Positions 9,824 through 23,800 of a DNA stretch of 64,000 nt are shown piece by piece. Numbering within the stretch: the stretch's first letter is position 1; each line of letters opens with the position of its first letter. A program made the position numbers and the translations under genes. The stretch lies in assembly GCA_964017065.1 (NCBI GenBank), contig OZ024790.1:1111218-1175217 (forward strand). Reading direction: 5' to 3'. Under the pieces are notes generated by a model that saw only the letters and a program-made list of their open reading frames with translations, made no database searches and was not told where the DNA came from. This DNA is from Haliclona indistincta (lineage: Eukaryota; Porifera; Demospongiae; Haplosclerida; Chalinidae).

Positions 9824-10415
9824 TTACCAGGAGTATGGGCTGAGCAATTGCAAGACTGAGATGATGAACTTGTCTTTCTCCAAACAAGTGATGGGACATA
9901 GTGATCATGAGTGCTATTGGGACCGATTATATTAATAGTGAACACTTTATAAATGTTCGACGGATCGATGCTACAACAGATAGTACAGGATGGATCTGTT
10001 GTAGCCAGTAAGAATCACACCTGGTCATATGGAATTATTCGACATCGCTACCAACTATATCTAATTTTGTCAACACCTGCTTCTTCATGAATGATTACAT
10101 TGTTCTGTAAACTGTGTACTCAACTATTGGTCACATCATATGCATAGATATTATCTATGGTCACATAATATTAAAGCATAATACCCTTGCTGCCACAGCA
10201 TTGCGCAGCCTATTCAGTGTCACATTATAGGTATCAGCACCATTGGTGCATTTTTCATTCCAAGTTTGTCAATTTTAAAGTACTGTTCAAATTTGATAGC
10301 AAAATTTGCCATAATTTGAGAGTGAATCTGTAAAAAGCTACCTACAAAAATAAGTACAATGTTGGAGTGTTAATTTAAAATCTTTGCCAATGGCAGGTGA
10401 GGCCAACTAGCATGG
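9824..10415. other. Intergenic region, no gene seen
   Basis: About 590 bp of AT-rich sequence between the composite repeat and the 3' end of the TRIM-like gene. No coding frame, RNA gene or clear repeat was recognised. Confidence 0.5.
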
Positions 10416-11786
10416 CTAATACAAAGCCCTACCAAAAAACAAAATGAAAAAAAACATACAACTTAAAAGGAGAAATACATAAACAGGACCAGTGACCAAA
10501 AACAATGAGAAAATAAACAATGCAAAAATGAGAAAAAAAACAAAACAAAAGATACATTTGTATAAGTTTGATACAACTTTTCCGATGGAGACAAATCCCT
10601 TAACTGTAAAGGGGCTGCCATATATCTCTTGCTCATCAACTGTTATACTTAGAGTACCACGATTTTTAACTGTGATTATGAACTTGTCTTCCACCTTCGT
10701 TTTTGTGATTGGACATGGAAAACAATCAAGACAACATTGCAGCCTTTTAACGGAGGGTACAACACAATGTGCTGTAAGAATCACGTGCATGACCGTGACC
10801 AATTCATCTCGAACTTGAGGGATATCAACTGTAAACAATCCGGGAAATGAAAAGCTCTGCTTGCTGGTAATCTCACCGATATGGTCAACACCAATACTTG
10901 AAACCTTGTTTCTGCTAAACGAAATATTTGGCTTTTGTACTGGTTGCAGCTCGTTCATATTCACTTTTGATAGCATTTTACAGATATGCTCAACTAGCCG
11001 CTTATTTGCTTCCAGGATCTGATACTGGGTTCGGCACTTTAGCTCCTCCTCTACAATTTCATGACAGTTCTTTAATTTCACCAAGACAGCTTCAACATTG
11101 GTTCTCTGGAAGAAGTGGAGCTTAAGTTTCTCCTGAAGCCCAGAGGATGCTTGCTGAGAAAGACGATTACGTGACTCTCGCAACTCATCTAAAAGCCTCT
11201 GATAGGTTGCATTAATCTCCTTCTGGACTGCCTCCTCTTGATCTCTCATCTCCTTCTCCCTATTGTCAAAATTAGCTAATTTTTGCTCCACTTCTTGAAT
11301 CCGCTCCTTCACTGGCTGTAGGCGTGCCTCGATCTGCTGCTTGTGTTTGGTAAACAAGTACTCAGGTTGATCATACTTGTGCCGACGATGAGAACGTGTG
11401 GTACACTTAACACAAATGTGTTCTTCACAAGTTTCACAGTAAAGATCTTTTGGACGTTTGTGTTTGTGGCATAATGGTACCTCGTCACTCTTCAGTAAAG
11501 CATCAATTTCCAATAGGTCGTTGATATGGAAAGCTGCGGGTAAGGCCGAAGCTCCTCTCTCGTTCAAATGAGCCGGTTTTCGACAAGAAGGACAATTCAC
11601 AACATTGCGCATGCGAAAAGCAGGAATGATTCGATCGATACATTCCTTGCAGTAGACGTGTTGGCACGGTAGCATCTTGGGCTGAGTGTAGCGATCAAAG
11701 CAAACAGCGCAGGTAAGTTGAGAGTTCAGTTTACCGAGCGCTTCTTTGTGTTGGGCTCTGGACTGCTGAGAGGAAGAAACGTCCAT
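10416..11786 (-). CDS. TRIM-like RING/B-box/coiled-coil protein
   Basis: 456 residues from ATG at 11786 (MDVSSSQQSR); the open frame extends to 11894, but the added residues are repetitive. RING finger at ~26-66 with CAVCFDRY, CQHVYCKEC and CPSCRK; B-box 2 at ~107-145 (CHKHKRPKDLYCETCEEHICVKC, then H residues); then ~150 residues of coiled coil; then an immunoglobulin-like filamin-type region ending GSPFTVKG. This is the TRIM order, so it is probably an E3 ubiquitin ligase. The last ~45 residues come from a T-rich stretch and look like two hydrophobic segments. They may be intron or UTR read-through, so the C-terminus is doubtful. It is divergently arranged with the gene at 12267. Confidence 0.85.
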   Translation of the reverse strand: MDVSSSQQSRAQHKEALGKLNSQLTCAVCFDRYTQPKMLPCQHVYCKECIDRIIPAFRMRNVVNCPSCRKPAHLNERGASALPAAFHINDLLEIDALLKSDEVPLCHKHKRPKDLYCETCEEHICVKCTTRSHRRHKYDQPEYLFTKHKQQIEARLQPVKERIQEVEQKLANFDNREKEMRDQEEAVQKEINATYQRLLDELRESRNRLSQQASSGLQEKLKLHFFQRTNVEAVLVKLKNCHEIVEEELKCRTQYQILEANKRLVEHICKMLSKVNMNELQPVQKPNISFSRNKVSSIGVDHIGEITSKQSFSFPGLFTVDIPQVRDELVTVMHVILTAHCVVPSVKRLQCCLDCFPCPITKTKVEDKFIITVKNRGTLSITVDEQEIYGSPFTVKGFVSIGKVVSNLYKCIFCFVFFLIFALFIFSLFLVTGPVYVFLLLSCMFFFILFFGRALY

Positions 11787-12266
11787 TGTACCTCGTCTTC
11801 GCAATGCAAAGGGGCGGGGTCTCAGCTCAGTCATCATAATAATTATTATCATAAGCTTATCATGGCGGTGTCTCAGCCTCATCATGTGCCTCAAAAGGCT
11901 ACTAAGTACCGTTATAACTCAGTTTGTCTACTATGCATAAGTAGCTAAGCAGCAATATTAGAAAGCACTATTTTATTATTATGTTCAGTGATTGTGCCGC
12001 ACTTTTAGACGAACAGGTCTATGGAATGCAATTACAGTGACCGCAATTAGCTGAGCTAATCACTATTCATGATCCCGCGTTAGTTGATGTATTCCATTGT
12101 GTGCGGTTTGGAGTGAGCTCGAGGAAGGCGGCCTACCAGCATCATGACGGTGTGTCTGTTCTAACTAGCTCGATCTGCAGTCTGTAAAGCAATCACTCGT
12201 GTTATACCAACCTCTACTCGTCTGCTATAGCCTAGGCTCGTGATCGGAGTGTTTCCCGCGCTAAAC
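11787..12266. promoter_or_regulatory. Shared divergent promoter region
   Basis: 480 bp separate the start codons of the TRIM-like gene (-) and the membrane-protein gene (+), so one bidirectional promoter probably serves both. A GC-rich patch (AAAGGGGCGGGGTC near 11808) just upstream of the TRIM start resembles a GC box. No TATA box is evident. Confidence 0.45.
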
Positions 12267-13436
12267 ATGTGGTTTCGCTCGTGGGACTTTAGCTGGTTGA
12301 TCGCGGCAGCTGTTGTGTGGCTTGGACACATCCAACAATACTGTGAGTTGATAATAAGCTACTGGTTGTGTACAACAGTACAAGTCCACTACACATGATG
12401 CGATAACTATCCCATTCCGCCCCAAATTCAAAATACTCGCCAGTGACATGCGTGTGCTGCTCGTATGCGCGCCAGAGTACATGTAGCTCATTATACCAAA
12501 CCGTGTGTTGCCTTTTTGTGTTGCTATGCTGCTGCATAGTGCTGGTTGTGTAACAGAGCTGGTGTTGATAGCATGTTGTTGACACCTGTGAATAGGAAAC
12601 ACAATGATGATAAACCATCTCCAGCCAGCCCACTAGTTTGCATTGGTAGCAGCACATGTGTGGTTTACGTGCTATAGTAGTCACTCCTCTTTATCTGCTA
12701 TGCTCCATTGCAGCTGTCAGTGTTGCTCAGTTGGCTCTACTGCAAGTCAAGATGGGACCATTCCAGTCTTGCTCTACATGGGAGGTAAGCAGCTAGCTTG
12801 TGGTAATTCATGTGTGCAAACGATGAATTGGCAGCATCACATTATAAGCATAACATTGAAAATAATTATCTCGACATAATAATAATTTTTTTATTTCTGT
12901 CAAACTGATTTGCATTCTTTTTGTATACATGTACTTTCTAAAGTGTTTGGTGAAAATACTGTTATAAAGAACTCCCATTACTACTAGTGGTGCTCACTGT
13001 TATACCATTTATGAATGTTGCTACACTTGATGTACATGAATGTACATTGAGCTTACATGGTTTTTGGCAACTTAATGCATTCCTAGTCAGTTGACAGTTG
13101 ACATGGAGTGACAATTGCAAATACATCTAATAAACACATAGGTAACAGGGAGACACTTGCTTCGCCTGTACTAAGTTATCATAGCAGTTGTTGTCATGTT
13201 GCTCACTCAAAGCACTGGACCTGTCTGTGTTCAGTTGTAATAACATGTGAACACAGAGCAGCAGCTTCAGCTTCTTGTGGATTACCCTATCATTTCTCTA
13301 GTCACAGCTACTTAGCATCAAATGTACTGCATGAATTGACGGTCAACATACAATAACACATGCATAATCTCTTTGCTCATTGTCTGTTTTTCTTCTCACA
13401 CGCACACTTAACTTTGCTCTCTTTCTCCCCCTCCCT

Positions 13437-13487
<51 letters not shown>

Positions 13488-13498
13488 CCTCCCTCCCT

Positions 13499-13551
<53 letters not shown>

Positions 13552-15690
13552 TCTCTCAGCCAAACACAGAAAATGCTGTCAGAGGGTTCTTCATGCTGCA
13601 AGTCTCCCAAGGTATTCGTGCCAGATGTCGCTGTGACTTCAATGTAACTCACTTCGTAACTCCCACCATGCGATGTGAACCAAGCTCACCAAACAGCCCG
13701 ACTTTTCGTGCTGGTGTGATCGATGTGATATCAAGCAACGGAGCAGTAGTGAATTCGAGAGATATTGTTGGTCATCTAGCAAGTTGGGTTGAATCCAGTC
13801 CCTTGATTATGTCAGGATTAGCGTCCATTACGATTGACTCCAGTTGTCCGATAAATCCAGCTTCATTCCAGGAACCAGGATGCCTCGATACATCCAGCTG
13901 TATCACGGTGACTGCTCTGGCCGGCGCCTTGATAATAGAGTTCATCATTCTCTGTATTATTGGGTTCGTGACTTTTGCGATCTTTGTGGCTGTGTTCACG
14001 TCAAGAAGAAAGATAAAGCATAAGCTTATCAACCAGAAAAGGTATGTTCCTTGAATTTGTTTGTATGTGTGTGTAGAGCTAGTCTGACTAGCTAGTTAAT
14101 TAATAGGGAAGCAGCATTGAAATAGAGCATTTTCCCAACTGATTCTGTAGTACTGTGGTTAGCTTGCCCTTACTGTTGTTGTTAATAAACTGTCAGACAC
14201 TTGTTTTGGCAAGGAACTGTTATGTGATTATGGTTAGGGGATATTGGATACTGGCTCACTTGAACAAATGGTATATAATGATCACATTTAGACCTTGCTG
14301 GAGTAAATACAAAATTACTATACTAAACCATTATAACTGTATAGAAATGATGTGTATACTGTTTCATCTAGGACAATCTTGTAAATGTGCTTGTAGTCTT
14401 GTAGGATACTTTAAAATTAATTTTACTCACATTCAAATTAATTCACCGGAAGTCACATTACTTTATACAGTGTTTCTTCACTGGTGTTGGAGGTTAGGTC
14501 TGGTAGGTAGCTATTGATCTAATGTAAGGGCTGTCTGTGTGTGGTAAGCACAACATACCTGAGTATAGTAGAGTAGCTAGAGCTGTAGTAGCTTTGGTCA
14601 ACCATAAGAAGGAAGGCATATGCATCCTGTTACCATCCATGTGGTTAGTGCACCCACACACAAAAGGGAGTGTCTGTATGCATAAAGTGTGTGACATACA
14701 CATGAGAAAAATGTCTTAGTCACATATACAGTGTTTTTATAATGCACTTCGCTAACACAATAATTATACTTAAAACTAAAGATTCACAACAATAATGTGT
14801 TATCTTGTAACAACTTTGGAAACCAAACAAAACTATACATTGTTTAGAAAGCTGTTTACTGTCTCATGTTTATTGCTATTTATGCTGTTTATTAAGGTGG
14901 CGGTGCAAGGACTTAATATTCAAATTATTCATAGTTACATGGTTACATGGTTGTGGTTGAATAACTATTTATAAACAAACCAATCTCCCATAAGAGTATG
15001 GCAGAAATAATACACGGATGGTTTGTACACGTTTTCTCGACTTCTGAGCAAGAGATCGACGCGCTGTAAACGCAGTGCTATTCAGTAGCATCTTGCGCAC
15101 AAACGTACAGAGCGAATTTTCGTAATAGCGCTTACTTTTTTTACAGCGTAGTTTTTTCTAGTGCACGAACGCTGCTTTGCTACCTTCGCGAACGAATATC
15201 GACAAATCGCTCTGTACGTTTCTGCGCAAGATGGTACTGAATAGTACTGCGTTTACAGCGCGTCGATCTCTAGCTCAGAAGTCGAGAAAACGTGTACAAA
15301 CCATGTAGCAGAAGCGAGGTCTTTTGTGCGTACCCGAGAGCGTCACCAGCTCGCCATAGTTGCACGGCAGGTAGTGTTAGACTTGGTCTAATCAATAAAA
15401 GCACTTTTGTGCATATATGCTAAGCAGAAAACAAGATGCAGCACATCAAAGTCCCCCATAAAATCATGCACCGCCCCCTTAAAGCTATTGTTTACTAGCT
15501 GTTGTGCACGGCTAGCTGTTTAGCTGTCATCAGCTGTTTATTGTTTACTGTCTCATCAGAGGTACATGGAAAGTATTCCTACATTGCTTGTCTTCACTAC
15601 AGATATGCAGTCAAGAGCAAGCATCATCAACAGCATCTATCTGCAGCCCCATATCAGAACTCCTCCCCTCCCAGATCAACACAAAAGTGA
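12267..15690 (+). CDS. Single-pass membrane protein, unknown family
   Basis: Four-exon model: 12267-12342, 12714-12784, 13560-14041 and 15603-15690, with matching phases (1, 0, 2) and GT-AG borders. It gives 238 residues. It starts with a signal-peptide-like MWFRSWDFSWLIAAAVVWLG, has an ectodomain of ~150 residues with several Cys (CRCDFNVTH, SSCPINPASF, PGCLDTSSC), one transmembrane helix (residues ~182-207, ALIIEFIILCIIGFVTFAIFVAV), a basic stop-transfer stretch (SRRKIKHK) and a short cytoplasmic tail ending RSTQK. No domain was recognised; it could be a small adhesion or receptor-type protein. Splicing intron 2 requires an acceptor whose pyrimidine tract is a CT microsatellite. Exon 2 is the least certain. 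Confidence 0.65.
13424..13556 (+). repeat. CT/CCCT microsatellite at a splice acceptor
   Basis: ~130 bp of (CT)n interrupted by CCCTCCCTCC blocks, ending directly at the CAG acceptor of exon 3 of the membrane-protein gene. The long open frames across it on both strands are artefacts of dinucleotide repetition. Confidence 0.95.
15018..15304. mobile_element. Palindromic MITE in intron 3
   Basis: 287 bp with ~95-bp inverted arms: ATGGTTTGTACACG at the left is mirrored by CGTGTACAAACCAT at the right, and CGACGCGCTGTAAACGCAGT by its complement inside. No ORF. It lies in the third intron of the membrane-protein gene. Confidence 0.85.
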
Positions 15691-15907
15691 GACAGATCAC
15701 ATACATAGGGAGGTAGAGTACCCCCTCATATAAACCACTGTGTCTCGTACATGTATGTATACTGTATCCTATGTTGAATTGACAGTATTTGTTTGTATCC
15801 AAAAAATAGTTATAATCTAAGTCTTATCCCATTACTCTGGCTTCATGTACAGTGTGAAATGTATTGTGTAAATTGAAAGATCAAGACAGTGTCAATCCCT
15901 TGTGTAG

Positions 15908-15913
15908 AATAAA
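15908..15913 (+). terminator. Poly(A) signal of the membrane-protein gene
   Basis: A canonical AATAAA lies 218 bp after the stop codon at 15690, in the right orientation and before the next repeat. This supports 15603-15690 as the last coding exon. Confidence 0.55.
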
Positions 15914-16033
15914 GCTCGAGCAGATAAAGTCTTGCTATTCCCAGCTCGGGTATCAGTGTTTATTAACTCTTTGAGAACTTGTTTTTATTGCAATAGCAAA
16001 CATGTACATTTACACAATTTGACAATCTCTATC

Positions 16034-16118
16034 TTCTCTCTCCCCTCTCTCTCTCTCTCCCTCTCCCTCCCTCTCTCTCTCTCTCTCTCTCCCTCACTCT
16101 CACTCTCTCTCTCTCCCC

Positions 16119-16197
<79 letters not shown>

Positions 16198-16235
16198 GTC
16201 TCTCTCTCTCTCCTCTCTCTCTCCCTCTCCTTCCT
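16034..16235. repeat. CT microsatellite
   Basis: ~200 bp of mostly (CT)n with CCCT interruptions, between the membrane-protein gene and gene D. No coding content; open frames here are spurious. Confidence 0.95.
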
Positions 16236-16506
16236 TTAGTATCATGATACCACCCACTGAAGTTACCACTCAGCCTTGTCCTGCTTATGCTTCCTCATTC
16301 ATGTCATCTTCATAATCATTAACTTACCGTACACATTATCACCATAAGTCATGTGTGTTTCACTTGTTTAGCCTCATACCCAGGCGCTAGCATCTGTGTA
16401 TGAGGCTATCACTTATTTCAAAATGTGAGAGATTAATAATTATATGTAATACTGTCCATGCTGAAGACTACAGCTAGCAGTCAGATAGTCCAGGATCTTC
16501 ATAATG

Positions 16507-19746
<3,240 letters not shown>

Positions 19747-19767
19747 GTTAGCTAGCTGCCCTGGAAT

Positions 19768-19793
19768 TTTAATTAACGAGCCCCGCCCTCATT
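19768..19793 (-). promoter_or_regulatory. Conserved GC-box upstream of gene D
   Basis: The word GGAATTTTAATTAACG followed by GCCCCGCCC lies ~20-45 bp upstream of the gene D start codon. Gene C has the same arrangement (34231-34261), and genes A and F carry AGCCCCGCC(C/G) upstream. This suggests a shared TATA-less, Sp/KLF-type promoter within the family. Confidence 0.5.
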
Positions 19794-19928
19794 ACTTGCA
19801 TGCATATTATGGATCAGCGACAATATAATACTATTATGGCGTGAATTTTTGCGGCAAATATGTAAGCAGGTAGTTTTTTTTCGATGAGGAGCTTTTAAAG
19901 TAGTGAAAAGCTCCAAAAATGCATTTAT

Positions 19929-20195
19929 ATATGTGACTGTGCATGAGAAAAGGGACCTCGTGCTGCATTTAATTTTCGAGCGCATGCCTAAAATCAAATG
20001 GCTGTTACTCCATCAAATATTATTGAAAGGTGATGAAACTTGCTATACAATATGTTTGATCATTCAGCTTGTTGCATAAAAAGTTTCAAAGTCACCGTGC
20101 TACATTTAGCTGAGAAACTACCAATTTTGATTACAGGCATGCGCTCAAAAATAAAATGCAGCACGAGGTCCCTTTTCTCATGCACGGTCACATAT
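19929..20195. mobile_element. MITE with ~60-bp inverted termini
   Basis: Left end ATATGTGACTGTGCATGAG mirrors the right end CTCATGCACGGTCACATAT; the match continues through AAAAGGGACCTCGTGCTGC for ~60 bp with few mismatches. No ORF of note. Its GTGAC...AAAAGGGACC terminus resembles that of the element at 50855-51505. Confidence 0.88.
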
Positions 20196-20639
20196 CATGA
20201 TGTTATTAATGCAAATTCCAGAACTGCGTAGGCTATACAAGTTTGCCGCTCTGACAGAGCGTTTTTACAACTTAAATATTATTTCTCTCTCAGGTACTGC
20301 GCTTATTAGGCTAAGCAAAATACATCTATAACTTAGTTTCTGTAATTAGTAATTAGAAAGAGTACAGGGGAATTAGGAAGGATCTGCATGCATGCCAGAT
20401 CAATGTTATGATTGAGTGGTTTTGCTGAAACATGTTACATGTTTTGTTAAGGGCAGTGGTTTTGTTATACTGTTGTACCTCCTAGGTATACTCAGCAGTA
20501 TACATGTAATTACACATTGATATTATTTTTATGAGATTCCTAGCTAGGTTCCCCCACTCTCTCCTGCTCACTGAAAGTCTGACTGTCCTTTGTTAGAGTC
20601 AAGGGCCGCAGCTATAATCCTCTCTCTATCTCCTACAAT

Positions 20640-20800
20640 TATAGTGAGTAAGGTACGTAATACAAGGGCAAGGAGCTTTGTATTACGTAAAAAGGTACGT
20701 AATCCCTTGTATTACGTAATAATACATAATAATACAGCTATAATCCCTTGTATTACGTAATAAGGTACGTAATACAAGGGCAAGGAGCTTTATAAAAATT
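20640..20800. repeat. Short repeats rich in TATTACGTAATA
   Basis: Two direct copies of GTACGTAATACAAGGGCAAGG (20654 and 20765 areas), alternating with inverted forms (CCTTGTATTACGTAATA). It lies just downstream of the gene B stop codon, so it may fall in the 3' UTR. Several ACGTAA cores are palindromic. Confidence 0.75.
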
Positions 20801-20839
20801 CTAGTACAAACATTCATTAAAAATTAATGTAAAGTGTAG

Positions 20840-23800
20840 TTACATAAAATGTAATGTATCCTGAATAGTGTCACTCAGTTCCTCTTCTCCTACATAGTTA
20901 GATCGTAGCACAGCGACAAGAGTGGTCCAGTTGGCTGGGCTCTGTGGAGTAGACTGCTGCTGCCAGTATGTGAACACATCACTAAAGCACTCAATAGGAT
21001 CGGCAAGGCGATGCTTTTCAATACCATCTAGAACACCCATACTGATCCCAAGAGACACACCCACTCTTCTCCACTTGCCAGGTATCTTGCTAGCTACTGA
21101 TTCCATAAACTGAAACTGTGATACTGTATCAGTGCCTGCACAGACAAACAGAATACACATCATGACATGTACCAACTGTAGTGCATGCTCACCAGATGGA
21201 GGAGGAGATGAGAGAGTGATGGAGGGAGACTGAGCAGTGGCTGATGCTGAGACAGAGACTACATGAAAACAGACCATCATCAAACAATCTGTGTCAAACA
21301 CAACATCTCACCAGTTGGAGGAGGTGATTGTGGTGTGGCAGTGGCTGATGAGACAGAGACTGTGCTGGCTACATGAAAAGATACACTATAATACTAACAT
21401 GCTGATCATCATCTGCCACACTCACCATCTGGTGCTGCCAGCCATGCCAGCATCCCATCATCAGAGCATGGACCACAACCAACCTTAGGTCTAACAGAGC
21501 AGGTGAGCCAGTGAGTGGAGCTGCTGATCTCACAAGTGTGAGGTGACTTATTACATTGTTTAAAAGGACAGAAAAATCTGTCAGTGAACATGATCTGCTT
21601 AGTATCAAGGTGTCGCTGCTTGCAGATTGTGGCAATGGTTTGATGGATGACGGCTCTTATACATGGACCGGCTGACGGATGCCCATTGAAGTAGACTGTA
21701 AGCCAAGAATTGCATTCTACCAGTTGCATTACTCCTCCTCCTCCTCCTCCTCCTCCGACCTTACACTCGAGACTGACTGCATTTCGACCACAGATTTCAT
21801 TGAGAAAAAATGACTCATTGCAGAGCAAAGCCACTACTAAGGCAGAGAACATGCCAAGAGGTATTTCTATGGTGTGACAGTAAAGAAGAAGAGGAGCAAG
21901 CTTTAAACCAGCGAGAGTGAGAATCTTCTTGTTGATAGGAAGAATAGAGGGAATGAAGAACAGCTCCTCTCCATCGATGCACACGGGTGCTATGATTAGG
22001 AGATGCTGTAGAATGGACAGGAAGTCATCCACAGAGTAACTACACTTCCCCTCCTCATTCACTCGATACTTGGAACACACGATATCTACTAGCTTCTTGT
22101 TAAACAGCCCTTGCTCCCGCAGCCTTCGTACCAATGCCATGTGCTCAGAAAGGAGAGGATACTGAGAGACCATGAGGTGTACATCGATGATGCTGAGATT
22201 TAATATCTCAGTGACTTCACTAAGAATGACCTGATGGTCAGTGAAGACCAAGTGAGGAGCAACAGCTCGGAAAAACAAGCAGAGAGCAACATCATCAAGA
22301 AACACTAGTGCTGCCATCACATCCTCCTTTCTCATACTGAGATTCCTTCCTATCTCTATACACTCTGCCAGACCTAGAACACTCCGACCCTCCTTCTTTG
22401 CCCTGCCACTCACCTCCAGTTCAAATATATACCATCTAGTAGGTATATCTACTTCTGCATCGCTACAAGCATCCATGATCTTCTGCCGTAAAGAAGATGC
22501 CACTTCACTGCGACCCTTTGTGACCCGAGTGTTGATCGGGAGAAGAATATCTCCATCAGGACTAACCTCAATACACTTTGACCTCAGCTTACCAAGACTC
22601 TTCTTCAGACATTCATTCTTACTTGAAATTGTCTGATGATAAAACCTGTGCTTGTCAGCGTGTGTGCCAATCAGTAGAAACTTTGGCTCAGATGAGACAC
22701 CTTGACCAATGCCCTTTTCTGACTGCTTGACAGACGAGAGAGTGCGAATATGTTCTTCGATCCCCTCAAGTTGAGAATTCTCTAGCTTCTTTGGCTGACA
22801 AAGATGCTGGTCATCTGTCATGTACTCATACTTGAGCTTGTCATTGATAGAGTGGTTGACCTTTGAGGCTACTATGTTGACTGTGCTACCCCTGAAAAAT
22901 GCAGGCATGAGGCTGATGAATGATGCTTGACCACCTGTGTCTATCAAATGTACAAACGTCTTTGTGTCGCTTGATTTAATTTGTGAATCATTCAGATTGT
23001 GGACAAAATCTGAACTTATGTCTTCTGATTTTGGTATAGCTGGCGTAGGATTGGCATCACCAACACTCTCTGCTGGTGATGAACCCGAGACCAGTGGAGT
23101 AGCTGGTGATAGCACTTGAGGAGTGTGATCCACATCAGATAGTTCCTGTGCACTGCCCTCAGTGGCTGCAGGAGTGGTGCTGGTGGCTGGTTGAGGAGGA
23201 ACAGCACGAGATGGATTGAGCTCAATCATCTTCACCTCCTCTGCGATGTATTTGAGGTAGGTATCGTCATCGAGTTCCGTCCATGTAACATATCCACTGC
23301 CATCGGCTTTGATGCGGTAGAAAGAGATGGCTCTGATTGCTCGTGTTGCTAACGGTGTGCTGGTCCTACTAGGAGGAGGTGGTAGGCCAAGCAGGAGATG
23401 TCTGATGCCGGTCTTGCCCACACCAGGAAGACCCGTAATAAGAGCTTTAATGATAAGCAGTTTAGTGCGACCCTCTCTCATAGCCCTTTGGACTAACTTT
23501 GTGTAGGTTTGTTCTTCTTCGAATCCTGTGTAAAAAGATGCTAAAATAGCACAAACCATTTTGACAAAAATTTCAATTCAGCATTGTAAAAACTAATCTC
23601 ATTCTATACATGTATGTACTGTTACAGGTTACTGTGTTAGCAAATTACTTTTACACATGTACATGTCGGATTGAACTCTCTAACAAATATCTTTTAGAAT
23701 GATGCACTAGTAAAGTAATAGTAATAATAAAAAGTAATAATAAGATAAAGATTTTAGCTTTGCCAGATCTATTATGCTTCATTTATTAAAAAAAAAAATA

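Noticed and set aside
10416..10560. Two transmembrane segments at the C-terminus of the TRIM-like protein
   Set aside because: The hydrophobic run is encoded by a T-rich stretch and such a tail is not typical of TRIM proteins. Kept only as a doubtful extension, not as a membrane-anchored TRIM claim.
12261..12879. Open frames on both strands upstream of exon 2 of the membrane-protein gene
   Set aside because: They overlap each other and the spliced gene and contain no recognisable domain.
13360..13650. Poly-Ser/Leu and Arg/Glu open frames over CT repeats
   Set aside because: Produced by dinucleotide repetition; same for 15985-16315 and the His/Thr and Cys/Val frames at 19293-19480.
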